Source: Endozoicomonadaceae bacterium
GTDB lineage: Bacteria; Pseudomonadota; Gammaproteobacteria; Pseudomonadales; Endozoicomonadaceae
Assembly (NCBI GenBank): GCA_023146365.1
Contig: JAGLCE010000080.1
Location: forward strand, 1-9,770
Direction: 5' to 3'
DNA: 9,770 nt
In this document: one piece after another, positions 1 to 6,323 of the stretch
Position numbering within the stretch: the stretch's first letter is position 1
Layout of the letters: each line of letters begins with the position of its first letter
Program-made: the position numbers and the translations under genes
Notes under the pieces: model-generated
Told to the model about the DNA's origin: nothing
The model's input: the letters and a program-made list of their open reading frames with translations, nothing else
Database searches by the model: none

Positions 1-2
1 AA

Positions 3-188
3 AAGCCTTTAGAAACCAATTCTGTCGGTAATGTTTATATGTTTTTAAATAAATTACGGACAAGTCTCAGTAAAAAGTTGAATCCTGAGCCTCACTCTGT
101 GTTCTTAAGTTCGGGAACTGTGCAAGCAATCAATAAGTCACGGATTCAGGTTGAAGTTAATAGTAAAAAATATAAATTACTCAGATGA
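3..188 (+). CDS. 3' end of an unidentified gene, cut by the window edge
   Basis: Reading from base 3, a frame stays open for 61 codons to a TGA at 186-188, while the other two forward frames close within about 30 bases. The visible C-terminus is basic and polar. It ends in what looks like a short beta-strand region (SSGTVQAINKSRIQVEVNSK, then a Tyr-Lys-Leu-Leu-Arg tail), a pattern seen at the ends of several secretion and pilus assembly proteins, but I cannot assign a family from this much. Its stop overlaps the next ATG in the sequence ATGA, the usual sign of translational coupling, which supports both frames being real. No signal peptide or membrane segment lies in the visible part. Function unknown. 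Confidence 0.5.
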   Translation, partial: KPLETNSVGNVYMFLNKLRTSLSKKLNPEPHSVFLSSGTVQAINKSRIQVEVNSKKYKLLR

Positions 189-400
189 ATACTAGCCACC
201 AATCCTGCGTGCCGGAAATACTGGCCCACAGAGGGATTGAATCTGATATTGTTCAGTCAGAGTCAGCTACTTGTAATGGTTTTCCATGTGGTCACATGGT
301 TTGTTTTGTGAGAACTACAGCTTACGAGCAGATGGCTCTCAAATCCATTCCAAGTGTGTCGGGTGTTGTGGAAATACAGGAAGTAATAGAGCATCACTAA
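185..400 (+). CDS. Small hypothetical protein, possibly a NusG N-terminal-like remnant
   Basis: This ORF encodes 71 residues. Its ATG overlaps the stop of the preceding frame (ATGA at 185-188), and there is no Shine-Dalgarno sequence of its own, so translation would depend on coupling. I do not recognise it firmly. The order 'Leu-x3-Gly-Ile-Glu', then 'Gly-Phe-Pro-x-Gly-x-Met-Val-x-Phe-Val-Arg', then 'Ile-Pro-Ser-Val-Ser-Gly-Val-Val' (about residues 13-64) loosely resembles the NGN domain of NusG/RfaH antiterminators, where 'FPGYxFVR' is followed by 'STPGVSGIV'. If so, the usual N-terminal Trp-Tyr strand and the C-terminal KOW domain are missing, suggesting a stand-alone domain or a decayed gene. 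There are no membrane segments; three of its four Cys lie at residues 30-41. The NusG link is inference. Confidence 0.45.
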   Translation: MNTSHQSCVPEILAHRGIESDIVQSESATCNGFPCGHMVCFVRTTAYEQMALKSIPSVSGVVEIQEVIEHH

Positions 401-402
401 CA

Positions 403-450
403 ATCAACACAAAAATCAACACAAAAATCAACACAAAAATCAACATAACA
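403..450. repeat. 12-bp tandem repeat, four units
   Basis: The unit ATCAACACAAAA occurs three times perfectly (403-414, 415-426, 427-438) and once with two changes (439-450). It starts two bases after the stop of the small ORF. It is A/C-rich on the plus strand with no internal symmetry, and the unit length is a multiple of the helical repeat only approximately. Function unknown; slippage during replication is the simplest origin. Confidence 0.9.
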
Positions 451-455
451 ATAGT

Positions 456-495
456 AACCCGCTTATTATCAAACCAACATCCGAGTAAGCGGGTT
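456..495 (+). terminator. Large-loop hairpin, possible weak terminator of the left-edge genes
   Basis: AACCCGCTTA (456-465) is perfectly complementary to TAAGCGGGTT (486-495). One G-U and one U-A pair can extend the stem to 12 bp, leaving a 16-base loop. It lies 56 bases after the small ORF's stop, a sensible place for the end of that transcript. The downstream bases are AU-rich but lack a proper run of T on either strand, so intrinsic termination is uncertain. It could instead be an RNA-stabilising or protein-binding structure. Confidence 0.4.
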
Positions 496-706
496 CATAT
501 AAAACAATTTGTAGGTTTTTCCTCAGCATTAGAATGATAAAACAGCCTACAGACTTGGTTTTACTTTCTATCAGGATCAATGACTGTTTTCAACTTGCAC
601 TTCACTGCCAAAAGAAAAACATACCCAAGCTAGAGGAAGAATTAAACACACAAGCCCCTACCAAATGGAATATCAACTAGTGCATGTCAAATGGGAATAA
701 TGTTTT
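496..706. other. Intergenic stretch with no supported gene
   Basis: No credible ORF with a ribosome binding site is visible on either strand. The one structure noted is a weak inverted repeat: TGTAGG (510-515) faces CCTACA (546-551), with TTTT and AAAA able to extend it across a small bulge. No promoter motif for a neighbouring gene is recognisable. Confidence 0.5.
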
Positions 707-733
707 AAAAAAAATCGAAGATGCGGATCCTTC
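707..733 (-). terminator. Probable intrinsic terminator of etfBA
   Basis: Read on the minus strand, 13 bases after the etfA stop, GAA-(G)-GAT (733-727) pairs with ATCTTC (722-717) around a CCGC loop, with one bulged G. GA and eight consecutive T (714-707) follow. The stem is short, but the T run and position fit a rho-independent terminator for the operon. Confidence 0.6.
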
Positions 734-745
734 TCCAAGTCAGAA

Positions 746-1672
746 TTACAGCTTACCCGCCAGATCCGGAACTACGTCGAACAGATCGGCCACCAGTCCG
801 TAGTCAGCCACCTGAAAGATGGGTGCTTCCTCATCCTTGTTGATAGCCACAATAACTTTGGAGTCCTTCATGCCAGCCAAGTGTTGAATCGCACCGGAGA
901 TACCAATCGCAACATAAAGGTTTGGCGCAACAATTTTACCTGTCTGGCCCACCTGCATATCGTTCGAAACAAAACCGGCATCAACCGCCGCACGGGATGC
1001 ACCCACTGCAGCGCCGAGCTTATCCGCTAAGTCGTACAATATTTTGAAGTTTTCACCGTTGCCCATGCCGCGACCACCGGAAATCACGATATCCGCTGCG
1101 GTCAACTCTGGACGATTAGATTTTACCAACTCTTCACCGACAAAGGCAGAGTTTCCGGCATCGTGAACCGATGCAATCGCTTCAATGGGTGCGCTACCGC
1201 CAGCGACTACCGCATCGAAACCCGTCCCCCGCACAGTGATGACTTTGATCGGCGCGTTAGAGTGTACGGTTGCGATAGCGTTACCCGCATAAATCGGACG
1301 CTTGAAGGTATCAGCACTCTCTACAGCAACAATATCAGAAATTTGATCGACATCCAGGAGTGCGGCCACTCGAGGCATGATGTTTTTGCCTGTCGTGGTT
1401 GCAGCAGCCAGTATGTGGGAATAAGTTTTACCCAGCTCAGCAATCAACAGACTGACATTTTCAGCCAGCTGATATTCATAGGCAGCGTTATCCGCCACCA
1501 TAACCTTGGTCACGCCTTCGAGTTGGGCTGCACCTTCAGCGACAGCGCTGCAGTTACTACCCGCCACAAGCAGATGAATATCATCACCGATGACTCTGGC
1601 AGCCGTCACTACGTTATGGGTAACAGCGTTCAGTACGCTATTATTGTGTTCAGCTACGACCAGAATATTCAT
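746..1672 (-). CDS. etfA: Electron transfer flavoprotein, alpha subunit
   Basis: With EtfB this forms the soluble ETF heterodimer, which accepts electrons from acyl-CoA and other flavin dehydrogenases and hands them to the membrane ETF-QO. The 308-residue product matches the usual bacterial length. The N-terminal domain (about 1-185) is the nucleotide-like alpha/beta fold. The C-terminal FAD domain (about 190-308) carries SGGRGMG (198-204), GASRAAVDAG (224-233), GQTGK (242-246), the alpha-subunit signature LYVAIGISGAIQH (252-264) and NKDEEAPIF (278-286), all FAD-contacting segments in the family. I place the start at the ATG at 1672, not the TTG one codon earlier, because AAGGTGA lies a few bases upstream and the resulting start, MNILVVAEH, matches homologues. 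The ATG overlaps the etfB stop by one base (TGATG), so the two are translationally coupled. Confidence 0.97.
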   Translation of the reverse strand: MNILVVAEHNNSVLNAVTHNVVTAARVIGDDIHLLVAGSNCSAVAEGAAQLEGVTKVMVADNAAYEYQLAENVSLLIAELGKTYSHILAAATTTGKNIMPRVAALLDVDQISDIVAVESADTFKRPIYAGNAIATVHSNAPIKVITVRGTGFDAVVAGGSAPIEAIASVHDAGNSAFVGEELVKSNRPELTAADIVISGGRGMGNGENFKILYDLADKLGAAVGASRAAVDAGFVSNDMQVGQTGKIVAPNLYVAIGISGAIQHLAGMKDSKVIVAINKDEEAPIFQVADYGLVADLFDVVPDLAGKL

Positions 1673-2421
1673 CAAATCACCTTCGCCTCATTCTTCAGTT
1701 TCTCGACCAATTCATCCACATTACCCACCTTGATACCAGCTTGACGCTCAGTCGGTGGCTCAACTTTCACTGTGGTGATGGTGGATGCAATCTCAACACC
1801 CAGCTCTGCCGGTGTTTTAACATCCAGAGGCTTGCGCTTGGCCTTCATGATATTGGGCAGAGAGGCATAACGGGGTTCGTTCAAGCGTAGGTCGGTCGTC
1901 ACAATCGCTGGTAGATTAAGGGATACCGTCTGCAGACCACCATCAATTTCACGAGTCACTATCGCTTTGCCGTTTTCTATTTTCAGTTCAGAGGCAAAAG
2001 TACCCTGAGGCAAACCTGCGAGCGCTGCCAGCATCTGGCCAGTCTGGTTGTTGTCACTATCGATGGACTGCTTGCCGAGCACAACAAGATCTGGCTTCTC
2101 TTCATCCACAACCGCTTTAAGCAGTTTGGCAACGGACAGTGAATCCAGTTTTTCGTCACTCTGTACCTGAATACCACGATCCGCACCCAAGGCCAAGGCG
2201 GTACGAATCTGTTCCTGGCACTCTTTAGATCCCATGGAAACAACGACAATTTCTGAGGCAGTGCCCTGCTCTTTCAGCCGTACAGCCTCTTCAACCGCAA
2301 TCTCACAGAACGGATTGATGGCCATTTTCACGTTAGTCAGATCTACATCACTGTGATCCGGCTTGACGCGCACTTTGACGTTGTAGTCTATGACTCTTTT
2401 TATCGCTACAAGAACCTTCAT
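1672..2421 (-). CDS. etfB: Electron transfer flavoprotein, beta subunit
   Basis: This is the beta subunit of ETF. It holds AMP structurally and carries the loop that docks on partner dehydrogenases. The product has 249 residues, exactly the common bacterial length. The N-terminus MKVLVAIKRVID is typical; the segment NPFCEIAVEEAVRLKEQG (36-53) and the family hallmark from Leu180 to Leu199 (LNEPRYASLPNIMKAKRKPL) are intact. The latter contains the recognition loop and its conserved Leu. The ATG at 2421 is preceded by GAGGAG three bases upstream on the minus strand. It is the first gene of the etfBA operon, transcribed from the divergent control region shared with ETF-QO. Nothing suggests decay, and the identification is firm. 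Confidence 0.97.
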   Translation of the reverse strand: MKVLVAIKRVIDYNVKVRVKPDHSDVDLTNVKMAINPFCEIAVEEAVRLKEQGTASEIVVVSMGSKECQEQIRTALALGADRGIQVQSDEKLDSLSVAKLLKAVVDEEKPDLVVLGKQSIDSDNNQTGQMLAALAGLPQGTFASELKIENGKAIVTREIDGGLQTVSLNLPAIVTTDLRLNEPRYASLPNIMKAKRKPLDVKTPAELGVEIASTITTVKVEPPTERQAGIKVGNVDELVEKLKNEAKVI

Positions 2422-2525
2422 GATCTCCTCATACGTTGTTCGTTCAAGTGTCTATCCAGCAGGCTATATCACTCTAATACGAATACGGTCCAAGCTACTG
2501 GCATTCAAGAAGCGATGCGTCAATC

Positions 2526-2531
2526 ATTATA
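2526..2531 (-). promoter_or_regulatory. Candidate -10 element for etfBA
   Basis: The minus strand reads TATAAT, a perfect sigma-70 -10 hexamer, 105 bases upstream of the etfB ATG. At 17-bp spacing the -35 position (2554-2549, CACATA) is poor, so an activator or a longer UP-type contact would be needed. An assignment from one hexamer in AT-rich DNA is tentative. Confidence 0.4.
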
Positions 2532-2736
2532 AAGTATTAAAGGTTTGTTATGTGAGCACCCGATATCTCGCACCTATCCTATATTGACTGTTAGCCGTAG
2601 CAGGGTCAAGAAGAGTGGGTGGGTCGCTTTATTCACCAGTTAATGATCAACCGTTTACCAATCAACAATTAATGAGACCCATCAAGCTACACCCGCATCA
2701 GTGATTATCCGCACGATGATTGCAATAGTCTACTAT

Positions 2737-2784
2737 TTATGCGAAAAACCAAGTATTATGTTATGCGAAAAACCAAGTAGAATG
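2737..2784. repeat. Tandem duplication of a 24-bp block upstream of ETF-QO
   Basis: Two adjacent 24-bp units (2737-2760 and 2761-2784) match at 22 of 24 positions and share the 19-mer TTATGCGAAAAACCAAGTA. After CCAAG, each copy carries a hexamer that matches TATAAT at five of six positions: TATTAT (2754-2759) and TAGAAT (2778-2783). The block may therefore duplicate a -10 element or an operator for the plus-strand ETF-QO gene. Good -35 hexamers are not visible, which would suit an activator-dependent promoter. Confidence 0.85.
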
Positions 2785-2796
2785 CGAACCAAAATT

Positions 2797-2810
2797 CAAA
2801 CAAGCGTTTA
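2797..2810. promoter_or_regulatory. PsrA-like operator candidate
   Basis: CAAAC-AAGC-GTTTA matches nine of the ten fixed bases of the (C/G)AAAC-N2-4-GTTT(G/C) site described for PsrA, a TetR-family regulator of fatty-acid degradation and etf genes in Pseudomonas. A second inverted repeat overlaps it: CGTTT (2805-2809) facing AAACG (2813-2817). The site lies just downstream of the possible -10 hexamers, a usual place for a repressor. No PsrA gene is in the window, so the link is inference. Confidence 0.4.
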
Positions 2811-2860
2811 AAAAACGTAAATGCATTTTTCTCAAAAGCCGTGCTTATGTCAGTTCAAGA

Positions 2861-2890
2861 GTCACAATCCTGTGACCGGCTGTGACCGGC
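2861..2890 (+). repeat. 10-bp tandem duplication and hairpin in the ETF-QO leader
   Basis: TGTGACCGGC occurs twice in immediate succession (2871-2880, 2881-2890). The preceding GTCACA (2861-2866) is complementary to TGTGAC in either copy, giving two alternative hairpins: a four-base loop with copy 1 or a 14-base loop with copy 2. The element lies just upstream of the ribosome binding site of ETF-QO, so it could influence translation. Confidence 0.8.
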
Positions 2891-2900
2891 AAGCCAAAGC

Positions 2901-2908
2901 AGGAGAGG
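2901..2908 (+). promoter_or_regulatory. Ribosome binding site that fixes the ETF-QO start
   Basis: AGGAGAGG stands three bases before the GTG at 2912 (six from its AGGAG core). The in-frame GTG at 2882 has no such sequence and lies inside the 10-bp duplication. This favours 2912. Confidence 0.8.
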
Positions 2909-2911
2909 ATC

Positions 2912-4567
2912 GTGGAACGCGAATCCATGGAATTCAGTGTCATCATCATTGGAGCCGGCCCATCTGGTCTGTCTGCGGCCTGTCGTCTGATGCAGTTGGC
3001 TCAGGAGTCCGAACAGGAATTTACCGTCTGCGTTGTCGAGAAAGGCTCTGAAGTTGGCGCTCATATTCTGTCAGGTGCCGTCTTTGAACCCCGCGCCATG
3101 GAAGAGTTATTCCCAGACTGGAGGGAGCGAGGTGCACCCCTCAATACTCCCGCTAAAGAGGATGAAGTTTATTACTTGACAAGCCAGAATGATGCTAAAA
3201 AGATACCGGGATTCTTGATCCACAAGACCATGCATAATAAAGGCAATTACGTGGTAAGTCTGGGTAATGTATGCCGTTGGCTCGGGGAACAAGCAGAAAC
3301 ATTGGGCGCTGAGATATTCCCAAAGTTCGCCGCACAAGAGCTGATTATTGAAAAGGGTGTGGTCAAAGGCATCATCACCGGTGACATGGGTAATAATGCC
3401 GCTGGCGAACCAAAAGAGAGTTACATGCCAGGCATGGAGCTTCGAGCAAAATACACGATTTTCGCAGAAGGCTGCCGGGGGCATTTGGGAAAACAGCTAA
3501 TCAGCCAGTTCAAACTGGATGAAGGTAAGGATCCTCAGCACTACGCCATCGGTATCAAGGAGTTGTGGGATATCCCTGTTGAACAGCATCAACAAGGTCT
3601 CGTTATTCACACGGCAGGCTGGCCTCTGAGCGAAAGCGGCTCCATAGGAGGCGGATTTCTCTATCACCTAGAAAACAACCAAATTGCTGTAGGCCTAATC
3701 ACGAGTCTGAATTACAGCAATCCACACCTCAGCCCTTTTGACGAATTCCAACGTTATAAACACAGCCCATTGGTGAAACAGTATCTGGAGGACGGTAAGC
3801 GAGTCTCTTACGGTGCACGGGCGATTGCCAAAGGTGGCCTCCAGTCGCTCCCAAAAATGACATTTCCTGGCGGACTGCTTATCGGTTGTGATGCTGGCAC
3901 ACTTAACTATGCCAAAATCAAAGGTTGTCACACTGCGATGAAAACCGGCATGATTGCGGCAGAAACCCTGTTTGAGACACTGAAGTCTGGCGACGAAGGC
4001 GGCTGTGAGCTTGGAACCTTTACTCAAGCATTTGAAAATTCATGGATTTACGAAGAACTCCATGCCCAGCGTAACTTTGGCCCACTGGTGCACAAGTATG
4101 GCGCACTACTGGGAGGGGGGCTCTCTTGGGTGGATATCAACCTATTCAATGGAAAACTGCCCTATACGTTACAAGACTCATCAGCCGATTACGCACAGTT
4201 CAAATCCGCATCAGAATGCCCCAAAATAAACTACCCCAAACCAGACGGAAAACTGAGCTTCGATAAATCGAACTCCGTATTTCTCTCGAATACCAATCAT
4301 GAGGAAGATCAACCTTGTCATCTACAGCTGAAAGATGCGGATCTGCCCATTCGTGACAACCTACCCCTATTTGATGAACCAGCACAGCGCTACTGCCCCG
4401 CAGGTGTTTATGAAGTAATAACCGATGAGACGACGGGAGAGAAACGGTTTGTGATCAATGCTCAAAACTGTGTGCATTGCAAAACCTGTGACATCAAGGA
4501 TCCGGCTCAGAATATTACATGGGTTGCGCCTGAAGGCTCTGGCGGCCCCAACTACCCCAATATGTGA
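2912..4567 (+). CDS. Electron transfer flavoprotein:ubiquinone oxidoreductase (ETF-QO)
   Basis: The protein oxidises reduced ETF and reduces ubiquinone at the inner membrane, using FAD and one [4Fe-4S] cluster. The product of 551 residues is the normal length for the bacterial family. The FAD dinucleotide motif GAGPSG is at 14-19. The 'VEKGSEVGAHILSGAVFEP' block that follows is typical of the family, and a long central region contains the FAD and quinone-binding parts. Four cluster ligands are in place: Cys495 (CPAGVY) and Cys520, Cys523 and Cys526 (CVHCKTCDIKDP). The C-terminus ending in Gly-Gly-Pro-Asn-Tyr-Pro-Asn-Met is also standard. I chose the GTG at 2912 for its strong SD and because the N-terminus MERESMEF then matches Pseudomonas homologues; the GTG at 2882 would add ten unsupported residues. 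It diverges from etfBA and needs that operon's product as its substrate. Confidence 0.97.
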   Translation: MERESMEFSVIIIGAGPSGLSAACRLMQLAQESEQEFTVCVVEKGSEVGAHILSGAVFEPRAMEELFPDWRERGAPLNTPAKEDEVYYLTSQNDAKKIPGFLIHKTMHNKGNYVVSLGNVCRWLGEQAETLGAEIFPKFAAQELIIEKGVVKGIITGDMGNNAAGEPKESYMPGMELRAKYTIFAEGCRGHLGKQLISQFKLDEGKDPQHYAIGIKELWDIPVEQHQQGLVIHTAGWPLSESGSIGGGFLYHLENNQIAVGLITSLNYSNPHLSPFDEFQRYKHSPLVKQYLEDGKRVSYGARAIAKGGLQSLPKMTFPGGLLIGCDAGTLNYAKIKGCHTAMKTGMIAAETLFETLKSGDEGGCELGTFTQAFENSWIYEELHAQRNFGPLVHKYGALLGGGLSWVDINLFNGKLPYTLQDSSADYAQFKSASECPKINYPKPDGKLSFDKSNSVFLSNTNHEEDQPCHLQLKDADLPIRDNLPLFDEPAQRYCPAGVYEVITDETTGEKRFVINAQNCVHCKTCDIKDPAQNITWVAPEGSGGPNYPNM

Positions 4568-4590
4568 TGAGCAATCTCCTTCAACAAACC

Positions 4591-5178
4591 TTATTCCCAT
4601 GCCTCAGGAACGGAGGTCATTGGATAAAACATCCCACAACTCCAGATGCCATACCACTCCTTTCCATCCAAAGCCTGAATCTCGGCCATTTCAACTAATT
4701 GATAAAAGATATTGCGGTGTATCAGCGCGTCAAGACGATCACGAACCCGAATATACGGCGAAGGCTCTTCTGAGCTTGGTTCAATATCAACGCGAAAAGG
4801 GTGCTCTTCATCCAAACGAACCTCATCCCCTACATTGGTTCGGAACGTCAACACTTGCTCTCGACCAGCACACTCAACATCAACGACAATCGCCACAAAA
4901 GGTGCGTCTTCGACTTGAATCCTAACCTTTTCAACCGGTGTCACCAAATAAAAACACCCATCTTCATCGTGCCTTAGGATAGTGGAAAATAGTCGAACCA
5001 TGGACGCCCTACCCATCGGACTATTCATATAATGCCAGCTACCATCACGCTTGATCACCATATCCATATCGCCACAAAATCGTGGATTCCAGTCATGTAC
5101 AGGCGGTAGTCCGGTCGACGGCTTTATTTTCTCTATATTACTCAGCACGGCATTCCGAATTTTATGCTGATCTGTCAC
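4591..5178 (-). CDS. DUF1285 family protein
   Basis: The sequence matches the uncharacterised DUF1285 family of proteobacteria. The family signature is PPVHDWNP followed by CGDMDMVI, DGSWHYMNSP and Arg-x-x-Met-Val-Arg-Leu-Phe in the first half (about residues 24-70). The later part, with FYLVTPVEKVRIQVEDAPF and the C-terminal RVRDRLDALIHRNIFYQLVE, also fits. No signal peptide or membrane segment is present, so it is probably cytoplasmic. Known members have solved folds but no established role to my knowledge. I favour the GTG at 5178 (195 residues) because GGAGGT stands three bases upstream (5187-5182) and the length is near that of relatives. An ATG at 5223 would give 210 residues but has no clear SD. 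It converges on ETF-QO with 23 bases between the stop codons, leaving no room for a separate terminator. Confidence 0.85.
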   Translation of the reverse strand: MTDQHKIRNAVLSNIEKIKPSTGLPPVHDWNPRFCGDMDMVIKRDGSWHYMNSPMGRASMVRLFSTILRHDEDGCFYLVTPVEKVRIQVEDAPFVAIVVDVECAGREQVLTFRTNVGDEVRLDEEHPFRVDIEPSSEEPSPYIRVRDRLDALIHRNIFYQLVEMAEIQALDGKEWYGIWSCGMFYPMTSVPEAWE

Positions 5179-5305
5179 ACTACCTCCAACCTTTATCACC
5201 ATTAATCTGACACATACATTCATTCAACCCAGTTGAGTTCAGCAAGGTGCTATTCTCATCACTAAAGAATTCTTAAAATCAACAGGCCGTAGCAGACTAA
5301 CAATA

Positions 5306-6202
5306 ATGAACCCATTCAGAGTCATCGTAAACTCACTAGAGAAATGGCTGGCCCATGAAAGCTCACCGCATCAAGGATCCACTCTTTGTGACTTCGAGCG
5401 AATCCGCTATGAACTCAAGCCCGCAGATGTCCTGCTGATTGAGGGGCAATCTCGGGTTGCCGGCGTTATTAAACAGGTCACCCAAAGCCCTTGGTCTCAT
5501 GCAGCACTCTATATCGGTAAACTGCATGATATTGAAGACAAGCGACTAAGAGAGTACGTCAATAAAAGCTATGATGGTAACAATGAAGATCAGCTGATCA
5601 TTGAAAGTGAACTGGGTTTTGGTACCGTCATTCGCTCACTGCAAGTCTATGAAGGCAAACATGTCAGAATCTGTCGACCCAACGGCATGAGTTATCGTGA
5701 TGGCCAACAAGTGATTCATTATTCGGTCAGCCGTCTAGGCCACGAATACGATATTCGCCAGATTCTTGACTTACTACGATTTCTGCTACCTTACAGAGTT
5801 ATTCCCAGCCGCTGGCGGTCATCATTATTTAGCAACAAATCCGGACAGGCAACTCGGACAGTCTGTTCAACCATGATTGCCGAAGCATTCAGTTTTATTC
5901 ATTTTCCAATACTCCCACTGGTCAAGCTTAATGGCAAGAAGGGTGTACAGATATTTCATCGCAATCCGAAGCTATGTACGCCTAGGGACTTTGATTACTC
6001 GCCATATTTCACCATTATCAAATACCCTTTCCTAGATTTCAGCCAACACTCTTCAGACTGCCGACTCCTACCATGGCATGGTGAAAGCACACTGGAAAGT
6101 CAGGAATTAGGCCTGTATATGACCACAGGGCAAATTCGTGATCTCAAGCGGTTCAAGGATAAACTAGGTGTCGATCCATACAAGTCTGATGAGTCTGAAT
6201 AG
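5306..6202 (+). CDS. YiiX/YebB-like permuted NlpC/P60 cysteine hydrolase
   Basis: This is a predicted papain-fold hydrolase of the circularly permuted NlpC/P60 group, in which the catalytic His precedes the Cys. The family typically cleaves amide or peptide-type bonds, and the substrate here is unknown. The opening 'LKPADVLLIEG' (38-48) and 'SPWSHAALYIG' (61-71) place the likely catalytic His at 65. The acid is probably Glu100 or Glu102 in IIESELGFGTVI, and 'RTVCSTMIAEAF' (184-195) supplies Cys187. The 298-residue length exceeds the roughly 200 of YiiX itself, owing to about 90 extra C-terminal residues that I do not recognise. No signal peptide is evident, although relatives are often envelope-associated. 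The ATG at 5306 lacks a good SD, and no better in-frame start is seen before the domain. It is divergent from the DUF1285 gene. Confidence 0.85.
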   Translation: MNPFRVIVNSLEKWLAHESSPHQGSTLCDFERIRYELKPADVLLIEGQSRVAGVIKQVTQSPWSHAALYIGKLHDIEDKRLREYVNKSYDGNNEDQLIIESELGFGTVIRSLQVYEGKHVRICRPNGMSYRDGQQVIHYSVSRLGHEYDIRQILDLLRFLLPYRVIPSRWRSSLFSNKSGQATRTVCSTMIAEAFSFIHFPILPLVKLNGKKGVQIFHRNPKLCTPRDFDYSPYFTIIKYPFLDFSQHSSDCRLLPWHGESTLESQELGLYMTTGQIRDLKRFKDKLGVDPYKSDESE

Positions 6203-6311
6203 CCGCCACACAAAGGGATAACTGTCAAATAATCATCATTAAGAATCATCGTTTTTATTTTTATGCGTTTTTTGTCTAATTCATGACTGGAATATGTCAA
6301 AATATCGTTAA

Positions 6312-6323
6312 TACTTATAAGTA
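6312..6323. promoter_or_regulatory. 12-bp perfect palindrome in a possible promoter
   Basis: TACTTATAAGTA is a perfect palindrome that overlaps a -10-like TAATAC (6309-6314). This could be a promoter under an operator-binding regulator, giving a transcript that ends at the terminator near 6445. No convincing -35 hexamer is visible, so the assignment is tentative. Confidence 0.3.

Noticed and set aside
403..450. CRISPR-like array
   Set aside because: The units are 12 bp and contiguous, without spacers; it is a simple tandem repeat.
286..537. 83-codon open frame including the 12-bp repeat
   Set aside because: It overlaps the coupled small ORF in another frame, and its repetitive part only translates the DNA repeat (Ile-Asn-Thr-Lys); there is no SD.
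1163..1744. 193-codon open frame on the plus strand
   Set aside because: It lies wholly opposite etfA and the end of etfB, has a low-complexity His/Ser/Arg-rich product, no SD and no family resemblance; it is an antisense shadow.
2862..2875. CRP-like site TCACA/TGTGA in the ETF-QO leader
   Set aside because: The half-sites are in the reverse order (TCACA first, four-base spacer), not TGTGA-N6-TCACA, so it is a hairpin and not a CRP operator.
2847..2885. 12-codon upstream frame as a leader peptide for ETF-QO
   Set aside because: No SD precedes the ATG, and the encoded MSVQESQSCDRL shows no run of regulatory codons; it is mentioned only as context for the leader hairpin.
4458..4925. 155-codon open frame on the plus strand
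   Set aside because: It runs from the iron-sulfur region of ETF-QO in another frame across the DUF1285 gene on the opposite strand, and its Pro/His/Gln-rich product resembles no family.
5265..5274. AAGAATTCTT palindrome between the DUF1285 and hydrolase genes
   Set aside because: A ten-base AT-rich palindrome without conserved context is expected by chance at this composition.
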